From assembly GCA_021234155.1 (NCBI GenBank), contig JAJEKV010000066.1, positions 4,616,537 to 4,680,536 on the forward strand: DNA of 64,000 nucleotides, given 5' to 3'. The translations under genes were made by a program, and so were the position numbers. The number at the start of each line of letters is the position of its first letter. Positions within the stretch are counted from its first letter, which is position 1. Under the pieces are notes generated by a model. It saw only the letters and a program-made list of their open reading frames with translations. It did not search any database and had not been told where the DNA came from. Positions 46,601 through 58,434 of this stretch are shown piece by piece. The stretch comes from Isoetes taiwanensis (lineage: Eukaryota > Streptophyta > Lycopodiopsida > Isoetales > Isoetaceae).

Positions 46601-47507
46601 GCGAGTGGATCCATATCAGGGGGATAAGCGAGTAAATTATTAAAATTTCCAAAGAGGATAGTTTCTTGTGGCTTCTCTTGAAGGAAATCAAGCTTTGAAG
46701 AGCAGTGAATTACCGTTCATCTTGTGGGAATTTTGGCAAAAAGAATGAAGAAAGGCTAAATTTTTAGGGTTTATGGAGGATTTAAAAGGCCATTGGTAAA
46801 GCCTGAGTTGAAACAACAAAAAACGCGGACGGAATTGAAGACCCGAGAAAGGGAAAAAAAAAAAGAGGGGGAAAGAAGCCAATTAGATAGGATCAAAATT
46901 AACTAAAAAAGATCGGATTGCCAAACCGGAAGCCATGCATGCCCAATTTGTGAAATCTTTACAAAGAAAATCATTCAAAAACAACTCTACTCCAAATTTC
47001 TAATTCTCTGAATAAACCTTCACAATGATCTTTTCTTACGTCCAATCACAATTGACTCACGAAAATTCTGTTGCTGAAATCTTGTTGTTACCAATGAATT
47101 CCTCTAACCATGAATTAATCATCTGTTTCAAATTCAGCTTGACTAGGAACAAAGGTATACTCTTGCGAAATAGGGAATGGGAAGAAGGTATTGGTTACCA
47201 AGGAATTCCATAAGTGCAGGGTGAGCACGAGAGAAAACCACAAGTAAATCTCGAGCCATGTTTGAGTGTGAAGATTTTGGTGTCCATCAATAGCTCAAAG
47301 CATAAGGAATTTGTTGGTGGCCCTCGGGGGCAGCATGTGATCTCTTTCAAATTCGAACCAAATCAAGCGAAGTTGATGAATTTGAGAGAATTGCCAAGAA
47401 AAGAGTTTGAACTGAAAAATCGGGGAAAAGGACAAAAAAATCAAGAAAAATGGGCGTACGTCATTTTTCTTGCCTACCAATCGAGGGCCTTGGAAGACAC
47501 ATGGATC

Positions 47508-47598
47508 GAGATCGATAGAGTCAACACAACCACGATCGAACAAGGAGTTGGAAGAATCATCCCCAAATCTTCTAACCTCAAGACATGATGATTCAATA
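47508..47598 (+). pseudogene. Element H gag, short segment between LINE G and element F
   Basis: It starts with the right copy of the LINE duplication (47508-47520) and continues TCAACACAACC...GAGTTGGAAGAATCATCC...CTTCTAACCTCAAG, which aligns with element A's minus strand near 7310-7230. It ends where element F begins. Confidence 0.8.
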
Positions 47599-48070
47599 TG
47601 GCAATGGCAATACACAATGAAACACACAAGACACTTGTGGAGAACCACGGCAATCCATTGATCAAAACAAGTGTACAATGAAGGCTCAAAGAAGCGCTGT
47701 GAGGCGACCGGCATATACGCTCTGTAGTGACACAAAAAGAACACTCACGAACCCTCTTTTTTGAAGGAGCAAAAATGCTACAATATATAGGAACACGGGT
47801 GGCCCTCACGGAACTGAATCGATCCTCATCATGACAGCGTGCTCCACTACTTGGGCACTTTCGAGCAGGGAATCTGGCTGTCGCGGCCGTGCTAACAGAC
47901 AAGTAGTGGCCCGCCGTGGGTCCTACCTTTGGGTCTTACGCTTCTTGGAGGAGCTTTGACCCCGTGGCTGCTTGTGGATCCCTCTTCTTGGACCAGAGTG
48001 GCGGTGGGGCCTGCGCCCTCATGCGGCAAGTATAGACACGTGTGTAATGCGCGGGCCGCAGGGGCTAACA
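47599..48070 (-). repeat. Element F 3' LTR
   Basis: 472-bp direct repeat of 57961-58434. On the minus strand it starts TGTTAGCCCC and ends near ATTGCCA. A TATA-like CTATATATTG is at about 47782 (minus). It lies next to the polypurine tract. Confidence 0.9.
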
Positions 48071-48084
48071 CTCCCCCTACCAAA
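48071..48084 (-). other. Element F polypurine tract
   Basis: The minus strand reads TTTGGTAGGGGGAG immediately before TGTTAGCCCC. Confidence 0.8.
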
Positions 48085-48499
48085 CTACACTTATTGGCTA
48101 GAAAGGGGCATGAATTAGGGGTGGGAATCCTCGTTCCTCTTTCGATCTTGAACATAGAGATGAGGGAGGCTCGACTACTTGTATTCTTGAGTGTTGTTAG
48201 TCTCTTTTCAGATTTGCTTGAGTCACGGATGCCAAACATTATTTTGCTCCTATGAAAGCCTTGAAATCATGTTCTCGGCGTGGCGTGGATCTCGGATGGA
48301 AGATTTGTGATCTCCATGTATAAGACAAGGTCCAACCCGAACTTTCCGGCATTTGCATTGGGGTTGCAAAAATGGATCGGCACTAGCGTTTACGCATACT
48401 ACGGAGTATGGTCATGAGTCTTTGCCGCAATTACGCTTGCGAAATCTGAGATGGATCAGCTGAAGTTTTGGCCTTGGCAAGGAAGGTTACAAGACCGAG

Positions 48500-51202
48500 A
48501 AATTGCATTACAGGCGGTCTTCCACGAACACGCATTGGGCATGTATATCCGGTTGTTGGTGTTGTCCAAAGTTTCATCCTCCGCCATTTCGTCTGCGGAT
48601 GGCGTGGGTCCCTAACGTTTGTCTACTTTTGCAATTGCGTGGGTGTCCAATGCATGTTCTTTGACTTGATAGTCGAGAATTCTTGTCTCCATCTTTGGGG
48701 AATTGACCTTGATGGAGGTGGGCATCAAAGCTTGCTAGTGTACTTTCGGTTGTTTGGGGGTTGGTGCGGTCATCACGCATCTGTTCTTGGAATTCCAATA
48801 ATATCTTCTCGGGTATTTGTTTGGTAGCTTGTCTCCCATGCCTTTGGAATGTACATGTCATCCGCAGTCTGAGGTCCCACTCATCGGGGAGGGGCGTTTG
48901 TTTTCAGCTCGTGTGTGCGGTTGTGCAAGGAAGCATAATGTTGTAGAACAAGCGTGCAAGGTCAAGTTCTTGTTGAGTTGTATAGTGTGCGAAGGGCGTG
49001 CCAAGTTCACTAGCCATAGCTCCACTTCTTTACGTAGAAGAGGCATGTATTACGAGGTAGCGGTTCAGAAATTTTGTGTCTTGGAGGTACTTGTTCTTCT
49101 TGGTCAAAAGAACACGCATTTGTGTATCTCCTTTAAAGTTCTCGGTCGTTTATCGGATGAGCACGAGTAACATGTGCCCGGTAGAAGTCGTGCATGACAT
49201 AAGCCGGGGGCTATGGTCTTTGAGGCGAAATGGTCGAGAATCGCAGCTTTGTAGGATATCAAAATTGGCGAGAGCACAAAGTGTGCCTCGTTCATGAACG
49301 AACATGAAGGGCCATTGTCGTTCGATATCATTTCTGATCGGGGGACTTGTGGTATCACCCTTGTTTTCGGCCGAGAATAAAAAGAAAAGTGTTTTCCTTG
49401 CTTGCACATAGTCATAGTAGCGGTAACCCGGATAGTCGAGGGGGAATAGCGAGAAGCAAAGGCGATAGGTTTGTTACGCTTTTTCTTACGCATCATCTGG
49501 CATGCGCTTTCGGCTATCCCGGAAGCGTATCTTGTAATCTGCAATGATATCTTGTTGCTTTCGGAGGGCGGTGCGATTAAAAGTGACTTTGCGTGTGAGG
49601 TGTCGGACTTGTCGGAGAAGTTGGGAATCGGAGGAGGAGCTTGAAGTCGGGTGGCTTGCAAGTCTGTTTTGAGTGCGACTATTTCAAAGAGCATCTGCGG
49701 CGTGTGTTCTTGAGTGAGCTGGTCTAACTTGCCTTGGAGAGATGCGATGTGAGCATCCTTATTACGCAAGGTGGTTTTGAAAGTCGTGACCTTGGACTCA
49801 AGTATCAAGTTGGTACATGCGAAGTGTCTTTGTTCTCGGTCGAGTAGCATTATTCGTGGCGACCAGTTGTTGTGGCGTGTCTCAAGATCGGTGTACTTGG
49901 TGTCGTTTTGTTGAGGGACTCCTTGAGTTCCTTGACAATTCTTTGGGATTGATGAAGGGTTTCTCGATGGATCATGAATTGATTGTGCAAGGCTTCTTCT
50001 CGGCCTCCTGATCGCCAAATCGGTCTTGGTGTGATGACTTGGCTTGGAGTTGGTCCGCGGACTCGTGTCGTGCCACAGTGGCTGCTATGAAGTTACGGTG
50101 ATGATCACGGAGGGCATCAAAGGCGGTGAGGGCAGCTTCCTTTGTAGGTATCCACGGTGTGAGGAGGTGGATGGGATGGCTTTGATCTGTCACCCTTGTT
50201 TATAGATCCTTGGTCATTCTTTGTGAGTGTCCTTGTGAGTACTCGTGAGATCAATGGGAGTTTTGTTGTCTTCTTCTTTGTTGTTTTCTTTGGTCTTTGT
50301 TGAGTCGAAAGTGGAATTGTTGCACAAGGTTAGCGGTGGTTGTTACGGTGGTTGGTTATCAACAGAAGGAATAGGTTTTAGAAATTGGAATTCTGAGGAG
50401 GTGGAGGCGGTGGTTGTGAAATATTTACATGCAGGTTGGGCGAGATTGCCGGTCTTTGAGAAGGAGGAGAGTTTGGTTGAAGACCTTTCAAAGCATCAAT
50501 AAAGGTCGGGGATGTTGGCTTGGTGGTGAAAGGGGGCATGATGGCGTGGGGTGCGATGATTAATGAAAGCACGGAAGTGGGCTCCCATGGGGCGGTCAGA
50601 GGAAGAGTTAGGATTTTTTAAGAGTGCATCAAGTTCTGTTGAAATCTACGTCTGAGGAGTTGAGTCAATTGATTGTTTGGTGGTGTTGGTGAGGATATAG
50701 TACGGATGGTAGAAAACATCGTTAATAGAGGTATTCTTCATGGAGTAACCCAAAATTTCCTCAAAGAAACTTGGTAAAAGGCATCATGTTGCTTTGGAAA
50801 GGTGGACGACTTGGTTTTGTGCGACATTATAAGGAATAAGCGAGAATTTGGAAATATCATATTTACCAATGTCAAAGGTAAGACAAGGCATTGGCGGTTT
50901 GGGTAGAAAAGCGAGAGGCTATGGTTTGAGGGTTTAGGAGTATAGGGTTTCCATCGACTTGGGAGGCATATCCATCTTACGCCTTCACGGGTTAGCCACA
51001 AATTCTTTGTAATTTGTTCTTGTTGGGGCCGGGGAGTTCTGTTGCGAGAAAATGAAACAATCAGGAACTCACCCGGGGAGGTTATAGGTGATGCGGATGT
51101 GGGGCTGGTGCGGATGAAGAAAGCGAACTTGATATTTTTGGTTTATTTGGATCCATTGAGTGCGGTCGCGTTGAGTGTTGAGTTCTTGGAGGTAGAAGCC
51201 AT
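48500..51202 (-). pseudogene. Element F additional reading region (ORF3) downstream of integrase
   Basis: The minus strand from ATG 51202 (MASTSKNSTLNATALNGSK) runs through scrambled frames to a block LGYSMKNTSINDVFY (about 50760-50705), shared with element E. A Pro-rich part follows (50572-50378), then a 304-codon open frame (50018-49104) whose first third looks helical (LILESKVTTFKTTLRNKDA, HIASLQGKLDQLTQ) and may form a coiled coil. The strand is the same as gag-pol and the position is between integrase and the 3' LTR. There is no signal peptide or clear membrane segment, so env is not supported. The role is unknown. Confidence 0.55.
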
Positions 51203-52005
51203 CTTGAAGGTCGAGTCGCCGAGATGAAGTCGGAAGGGCGGAGTGGAGTATGAGTGAAAAGTGAGGAGTGGAAGTGGCGGTTGGGAAGGGTTTTTGAGTC
51301 GTGGGAGACGCGTGTGAAAGATCGTGGCGATTGAGAATCTCAAAGAGGCGACCTTGAGACCAAGATGCGTGAGAGTTCTGGCGGGAGAATAAAACTTTAA
51401 TGGCGGACGGTATTAGCTGGCTTTGGCGGTTGTCGAGAATATTAAAAAAAAAAGTCGAAAAGTTTGCGAGGTACAAAAATATCGGTGGGGAATGATTACG
51501 GAATATCGTGAGGTGACCTTTCGTGAAGCATTTTGCTAGGGTTGGTATTAGCCTATAAATTGGAAGTTGGGTTCGTCGAGAAGAACCAAAATTCGTGAAG
51601 ATGGAGAACTTCGATACTTGGCCCGGTCCGGTGAGCTTCCTTGGTTGGATTACATGCAAGATGGGCGGCGTCGATGTGGCGTCTGTGGAATCGCCCGGAT
51701 CCCTATGGATCCTTGGTTGGAAGCTTGGCCGTCAACCCGGAGATAAACTTCGATCGCCCGGGGAGGTGATCGTTCAATTTGGAGGTGGTAGCGGTGTGGG
51801 GCTTCCGCATCCTCAGAGTGGAGTGCCCCCGAGTAAAAAGGCGATAGCTTGACATGATAGGGGTTTTCCCAATTTTTGTTTAGTTTAGGACTTTGGGGTT
51901 GAAAAATCCCCTGGCCAATTGTAGCCGGGCAATTTTGTACATAATAGAAAAGTGTTTCTCATAAATTTGTACAAGTGGTATCTTGTTGTAAATTTTGTTC
52001 TTGAG
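51203..52005 (-). other. Element F spacer between integrase and ORF3
   Basis: Non-coding or leader sequence. The minus-strand frame 51659-51069 overlaps it, but its composition (Ser/Pro/Phe/His-rich) resembles the E spacer rather than a known domain. Confidence 0.4.
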
Positions 52006-53133
52006 CTAAGGATCTTTGCGGCGCGGGGGTTTGAAATTTCTTGAGTGAAATCCATTGACTAATGTAGGAAATGGAGTGCCATTCAATTCTTGTAATTGTA
52101 AAACTCGGGGATGTGGTATCTCGGAAATTTTGTATGGTCCGACCATCGAGCTTGAGTTTGCGGGATGTTGTTGATATCTCGAGTCGTAAAGAAGAACTAA
52201 GTAAGCCAATTTGAAAAGTTTTGTTTTTGATGTGTTTGTCATGCCATTGTTTTGTAGTTGTTTGCCTTGTTGAAGTCTAAGAAAAGCATCTCTTGAAGTT
52301 CATCCGGTTGTTCGGTTGATAAACTTCGTTCTTGCAAAAGCTGGCGATGGATTATGTTACATTTGCTAACTGAAATTTGAGTGAGGGTAAAATGAACTCA
52401 AAAGGCATAAAACCTCTTGGCCATACACAAGTCGAAAAGGTGTTTGACCGGTTGCTACTTTGTATGTTGTATTGTAAGCCCCATAAAGCTGTAGGTAACT
52501 TATCTTGCCAATCTTTTCTTGTAGGATCACAAATCTTCTTGAATGTGGATAAGCACCTTGTTTGTGCTTTCAGCCAAGCCATTACCGGGGATAGTAAAGG
52601 CGTGCTTTTACGTGATGAATGTGCGAGATAGTTAGTGAGTTCAGCAATAGTGTGATTGATGAAATGAACTCCACGATCACTAACTAATTCTAAGGGACAT
52701 CAAATCGGCGTGATGATGTTCTTGTAGAGAACCTTAGGCTGTACTAGCGGCCGTGTTGTCGGTAGAGCTGCGCTTCAGCCCATTTGGTTGCATAGTCCGT
52801 GAAGACTAGAATGTAGCGTGCCCTAGTGTTGATTGCGAGGTGGGTCCATGGGACCAACAAAATCCATACCCCATTTGGCAAAGGGGGCGTGGCTATTGGC
52901 GTGGCGGCCGAGGCGTCCGCGGGCGTGGGTCTACCAAGCCTCGACAAACATCTGCGTGCGTGTGTATTTGTGAGCATCTTTGGCGTGGGCGGTAATACCC
53001 GGCAAGGAGAGGAGTTTCCTTCTTTGTGTTGTCTCATTTGAAATGACCTTTGCCAAGTCCGCCGTGGGCTTGTTTGACTAGATCGGGGACCGTGAGGAAG
53101 AACACATCGTCGAACACATTGTCTTTGCCACAT
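52006..53133 (-). pseudogene. Element F integrase
   Basis: The minus strand shows RYILVFTDYATKWAEAQLY near 52800, then KLPTALWGLQYN with FMPFEFILP (about 52500-52400), and the C-terminal LVLLYDSRYQ near 52200. The order matches element E's integrase motif by motif. No chromodomain follows. Frameshifts break it. Confidence 0.85.
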
Positions 53134-53189
53134 TTATAGAGATGGCCGGCAACCATCGTATAATCTCGTGCCAGCGAAGGAATTGTTGT

Positions 53190-54662
53190 TTATCACGAAG
53201 TTGTCTTTACGGAAGGCGTGGGGTCACTTGGCGGAGTGCGCCCGTGAGGAGAAAGCGTTGATAGTCGTGGTACCAATGGCGTGGCGGTGACCGAGCAGTT
53301 GAGCATCCAGGAAGGGCATCGTGAACTCGCCAGAGGGATCATCCGTGTGTATCGCGTGAAAGATAGTCGGGGGGACCGTGTGGCTGGCGTCGGCTTGTGA
53401 ATAATGTCAAAGGGGCAAACTCTTGCAATATCAATATCCATCGAGCAATTCGGCCCGTGGGGTTTGGCTTATTGATTAAATATAGAAGAGCTTGATGATC
53501 CACATAAAAGCGAATTTGACTACCAAGAAGATAGTGTCGGCGTTGTACACAAAAGATAAGGCCAAGGGCTTCCCTTTAAAGTGGCGAATAGTTCTTCAGC
53601 GGGATTGAGTTTTTCTGGCGTATCGATGGGCTTGTCGATTTGGTGCATACTCTTGAGCTAGAAACGGCTCAATCGCCAAAAGCACGAAACATCAACATGG
53701 ACATGAAATGGTTTGTCCCATTGAGGTGGTACTAGCCGCGGGGCTTACGTGAGCTTGACTTTGAGTTCTTTAAAAGCTTGATTTGCATCGGATGTCCAAG
53801 TCCATGTGTATGGATTTCGGTCGGTTTGTGAATTGGATCGGCGGTCGGTGCCAATTGCGGAATAAAGGTGGCATAGAAGTTGACTTTGCCAAAAGGAGCG
53901 TGTGTCCTTGATATTCGCGGTGGATATGCTCGATGACCACGGCTGATTTTGGTTTGGGTCCGTTGTAATGCCGTGTCGACTCACGACATGTCCTAAGTAC
54001 ACAGAGGTGACCACGGAAGGTGCACTTTTTCGGATTGAGGCTAATTCAGATTCATCACGGCGTTGAAAAACTAGTTCAAGTTTTACCAAATGGTCCATAG
54101 CGTGGGTGTAAGTGGAGAAGTCATCACGAAAGACTTGCGAGAAAGGGATGAACTTGCATGTACTCTTGAAAAACAGCAAGCATAATGCGTTGAAATGTGG
54201 ATGGTGAGTTTGACAATCCAAAGGAGCGACTTTGTAAGCAAAGGTACCCCATGGAGTAGTGAAGGTAGTCTTTAGTTGATCTTCTTCTCGAATGGATATT
54301 TGATTATCTTAGGGAAAGCCGTCCATGAAGGAGTACATCGTGGCTGCTACATCTTCCAACACTTGATCCGTGAAGGGGGAGGGAAATGATCGGTCCGTGG
54401 CTTGATTGAGTTTTCTATAATCCACACAAGGCGAATTTTTCCATTATGTTTGAGGGCAATAACAATAGGACTTACCCATTCGAATGTTTGACCTCGTAGA
54501 TAAGTCCAGCGTCCAAAAGCTTGTCAATTTCGGCTTTAACCTTTTCGCGGTAGTTTGGGTTAAGCGGTCTTTATCGTTACTAGATGGGTCTAGCATCGGC
54601 TGAGTGGGAATCGAGAGTTGTCCCAATTCTTTCTTGATACCTCGGAGGTCTTTGTAGCTCAA
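53190..54662 (-). pseudogene. Element F reverse transcriptase and RNase H
   Basis: Minus-strand motifs in order: MSYKDLRGIKKELGQL (54662), a fingers segment after 54480, and the catalytic box FRDDFSTYTHAMDHLVKLEL (about 54140), where Y/F-x-DD is expected and Arg occupies x. YLGHVVSRHGITTDPNQN (about 54015) is the RT connection, and WTWTSDANQAFKELKVKLT (about 53800-53745) the start of the RT-RNase H linker. The wording is closest to element E. Multiple indels are present. Confidence 0.85.
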
Positions 54663-55079
54663 GCAAAGATGTGCTTGAAGCGTTTGAATAGCACAATGGC
54701 TTGCTCCACGAATCTTTGGCGTGGTCGGCGTGCCAATCGGATTGGTTGATTTGTTCCAATATCAATTATGTCTCTGCAGGAGTTTGAATGTGTGGAATGA
54801 CTTGATCATCACGAGCGGTGTGGGCTGGCTCCGCAGTAGGGCGAGGATGTTCATGTTGACCAATTTTGAAAAATAGTGGCGTGCCACTAGGAGTTGGTGT
54901 GGTGTCTTCTTGAGCGGGGAGGAGGGGCTGGGGGGGTGCAGTCTCCTCATGTGGAACCAATGTGACATTGTTACAAGGTGTCAAATAGGGGTCAACCCGG
55001 CGTTGCTATGCCTTTATCAATATCCATGTCTTCCCATGGTTGATTGTGATACGGGTAAGCCGTGAGTGGCAAACCCTTG

Positions 55080-55600
55080 GCTTATGGCGATAGGTGTTGC
55101 AAACTTGTTGAGTCCTTTATCGATTCAAGTGTGATCTGAGAAATGATCGGCCCGTGGTCGGATCCATCGTGTGATGAGCTTGCCATCTGTGATAACAAGT
55201 TGATCGTGGCCCGATGGTGAATGCTTTTAGCTTGTCTCAAAAAATTAGATCCTACTAACATTTCATAATCTCCGGATCTTCTCTGCTCTCCAAACACGAA
55301 TTCCATGGTAAATTGTAGATCTCAATATTATTTGGTATTGGTTGTGTAACTCCTTGTGGTGGCGTGATATGGCCATTCGCCAAGCTTGATGTCATAAAGG
55401 CGAGTATGGAGCTCCCTTATGCCCAATTGTCGTCGAGATTATCGTAATAAGATTGGCTTGCTTTTGCCACCATCGATCGAACATGGTGAACGACCTTTTA
55501 TTACGATGTGCATGCAGAGTGGGTGTTGATAATCTTGTTGCATTAGCGGGTATATCTGAGGTTTTGTAAAATGTGCTTTCGTAGTCTTTGGACATAGTTG
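55080..55600 (-). pseudogene. Element F protease remnant
   Basis: DYEMLVGSNFLRQAKS (about 55265-55215) corresponds to E's DYEMPVGRPFLRASKE. The active-site region lies near 55490-55460, where a FDRWW-like frame overlaps a degraded DGG motif. It is identified mainly by its position between gag and RT and its match to E. Confidence 0.6.
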
Positions 55601-55989
55601 TAGGATAGTCGTAAGGCTGAGAGGAATTTTGATTTTAGCAAGTTCTTGTTGAAGTTCGGGGAGGGATTGCAGGTAGTTGTGGTGGATCCGTGGGTTGTTG
55701 TTGCTCGGCAATAGATGTCGCTACCTTGTTGAGGAGGTCGACTTCAGCAGCAATGTTAGTGGTGGTGTTGCGGGATGTCGTGGCATTCGTGGTCGTGGCT
55801 CCCGATCGTGTGGTAGCATTGGCGGACTTGAGTGCCTTACCTTCTTGCGTTCGATGAGTTGAAGCGGACTTTTGCGAAGTTTAGGTTGAACATGAGGAAG
55901 TAGTTGATCAGATTGGGTGCAAAATGAAGCAGATTTGGTTGATGGCTCAATTTGGTAGAATCGGCTGCAAAAACTTGGTGCAGCGGGGT

Positions 55990-57750
55990 GCTTATGGCGT
56001 GGGGAATGAGGAGAACCTCAATCGGTTGGAGGATTCAAAGGCTGGTGTTGATTGCATGGTAAATTTCTTCTTGGAGTTGATCATCAATTGTTTTGAGTTG
56101 TTTCTTTGTTGGCGTGGTTGTTGTTGTGGTGGCCGTGGTGGCCGTTTGAGCAGGCGTGGGCCTTGCCTTCCCTTGGCTTCCCATACTTGAAAAGGTGTAA
56201 GGCCTTTGTCGTGGTTTGATTGGTGCGAGAATTTGTATTTGAACTTGAGGAAGTTGAGGACAATCTGGTGATGACCCCATTGGTCCGCAGTTGAAACATT
56301 GGGACTTGCTTGGATCAAAAGTGGAGCGAGGAGGTCCGTTGTGGTTCTTTGTTATTCTTTGGGGTTGTTGTTGTTTGTCGTGGCTGTGCTTTGTAATGCG
56401 TGGTTGAGTTTGCGTGGGTACCTTACGCACTTGGTGAACAAGGCGTTGTCGTCTGGATTTGGTCGTGGATTTGTACATTCTTGATGGTGGTGTGGTTACG
56501 CATGTTGCGGCGTTTGCAATGGATCATGCTATCCGCGAGTTACACTCATTAGCCCGGATGTCACGATGTCTTGCGGCAAATAGTACACCAAATGTTATTT
56601 CTTGGGGAAGCTGCCGTGGAGGCGGTCGAGAGTCTTGGCGATGGGTGTAGCGAGGGAAATGGGAGTATATCGTGGCTTGATCACGGCGTGGAAACATGAG
56701 CAGTGATTGACTAATTCAATGGCTTCTTGTAATGTCTTGGGCGCAAATACTCAGTCATAAATCGGATGTGAGAGGGTAAGCCTTGAAGAAACCACACTAG
56801 AATTTGGCTTTGGGTTGGAAATTCCTTCAACTTGTTGACTAAGATCTGCGGTCGATGCGCAAAGTCTCGAGGCGATTCTCACGGGTTACGCTTGAGTGTG
56901 TTGAGGTCGTTCAGCGGTTGTTGATCATCTTAAAAGTGCCGTAATGGGAAAGAAAAAAGAGGTCTTCATGTGTATCAATCTTGTTTTCGGTGGCTTTTGT
57001 TTGCCATCAGACCATTAGATGGGGTGCTCCGCGAGTCGTCGAAAAGATGTGGAATTTTAGTTTTGGATCGGAGTGACCATTGAGATCTGCAAGTGACTCA
57101 AATTCATCCATGTGAGCTGAGCACTCTGGTCTATGTGTTTACCTTTATCATTTCAAAGAGTGGATATGGGAGTTTTTAAAAGCATGTGTAGGTCGGTAGC
57201 ATGAATGGGTGTTTGCATTTGTGGAAAAAGAAAAAGCGATGGGTGTTGGTTCTTTGCATAGGTACGAAAGCGGCATAGGTTGTGTGAGATTAGTAAAAAG
57301 AGTCTTGAAGCGGTTGTAGTGGGAACAAAAGGTTGTAGCGAGGCATGAGCGGCGTGTGGGAGCGATTAAAGGGAGCGAGGCGGTAGGGGAATTGACAAAG
57401 GTGGAAGCGGTGGTACGAAGTTCCTAAAGAAAAGATTACCAATAGAAAACATTTTGCAGATGTTCGAGAGAAAATTGCGGTGGTTACGTCGGATCTTGAG
57501 TTGGGGATTCGGTGGAGTAAATTCAAAAGGCGTATTTGCGGCCTACGCATGATAATGGCGAGCGAGGGAGCGGAACAATGGCGACCTTCCACGAGGGAGG
57601 TCGGTCTGCGGAAAAGTTGTCGTGGTGTAGGTGGAACAGTTGCGCTCATTACGGAGAAAGAGACAATCGAACGAGTGTATGTGGACATATTCGCGGGGCG
57701 TCGCTTGATTCATGGCGGCGGCGTCTTGACTCATCATCGGTGTTGAATAT
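55990..57750 (-). pseudogene. Element F gag
   Basis: The capsid part includes a degraded MDEFESLADLNGHSDPKLKFHIF block (about 57105-57050), matching element E. A basic Gln/Arg/Lys-rich tail follows (KSTTKSRRQRLVHQVRKV, from 56475), with a CFNCGPMG start of a second knuckle at about 56300. The first CCHC knuckle present in E is broken here near 56580-56530. Confidence 0.7.
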
Positions 57751-57960
57751 CGTCGGGAGTAAAGAAAGGGATTGAACATGGTATCAATACGACTTTTGAA
57801 GTAGGCGACAGCGGCGCCCGGTGTTTGGGAGTCCGGGCTTCGGGATCGCTGAGGGGCGGATCTGTGAGATCCGTGAAGTCGGCGGGGCAAATCTGAACAC
57901 TCTTGTCAGCGGGATTTTTGCTATGAGAGGAAAGAACAAGAAAAAACTTCGGATAAAAGC

Positions 57961-58434
57961 GGCAATGGCAATACACAATGAAACACACAAGACACTTGTG
58001 GAGAACCACGGCAATCCATTGATCAAAACAAGTGTACAATGAAGGCTCAAAGAAGCACAACGAGGCGACCGGCATATGCGCTTTGTAGTGACACAAAAGA
58101 ACACTCTGAACCCTCTTTTTTTGAAGGAGCAAAAATGCTACAATATATAGGAACGGGTGCCCTCACGGGCCTGAATCTGATCCTCATCATGACAGCAGCG
58201 TGCTCCACTACTTGGGCACTCGAGCGGGGAATCTGAAATTTTGTCGCGGCCCGTGCTATGAGACAAGTAGTGGCCCGCCGTGGGTCCTACCTTTGGGTCT
58301 TACGCTTCTTGGAGGAGCTTTGACCCGGCCAGTGGTGGCTGTGGATCCCTCTTCTTGGACCGTGGCGGTGGGGCCTCGCCCTCATCACGACAAGTATAGA
58401 CACGTGGTAATGCGCGAGGGCCACGGGGCTAACA
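57961..58434 (-). repeat. Element F 5' LTR
   Basis: 474-bp direct repeat of 47599-48070, with TGTTAGCCCC at 58434-58425 on the minus strand and a TATA-like CTATATATTG near 58140. The usual TGGTATC primer site does not follow, so the primer tRNA is not identified. Confidence 0.88.

Larger units (their letters stand above)
39840..47507 (-). mobile_element. LINE G: L1-type non-LTR retrotransposon
   Basis: Minus-strand, 7.67 kb, with a 17-bp poly-A tail (poly-T at 39840-39856), a 13-bp target-site duplication and the expected order of domains: 5' untranslated part (47507-46650), ORF1 with a DUF4283-like block (46600-45400), endonuclease (44446-43900), reverse transcriptase (43400-42000) and a C-x-x-H/C zinc region (41020-40800). 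The full 5' end, judged from the duplication, suggests a complete insertion. Both ORFs are now broken by indels. Confidence 0.88.
47599..58434 (-). mobile_element. Element F: Ty3/gypsy retrotransposon of the E family, both LTRs present
   Basis: 10.8 kb, minus orientation: 5' LTR 58434-57961, leader, gag (57750-55990), protease (about 55520-55080), RT/RNase H (54662-53190), integrase (53133-52006), spacer, extra reading region (51202-48500), polypurine tract (48084-48071), 3' LTR (48070-47599). It sits inside H's gag. I found no matching 5-bp duplication (flanks CAATA and TCATC), so one junction may be altered or an LTR end misplaced. It is collinear with element E. All frames are broken by indels. 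Confidence 0.85.

Noticed and set aside
47214-47588. 124-codon plus-strand ORF as a small gene
   Set aside because: It is antisense to the LINE 5' region and crosses the LINE end (47507) into H gag, so it is a chance frame across an insertion junction.
49104-50018. 304-codon frame as an envelope gene
   Set aside because: Its position fits an env-like ORF, but no signal peptide, furin-like site or membrane segment is visible; only a coiled-coil tendency is seen.
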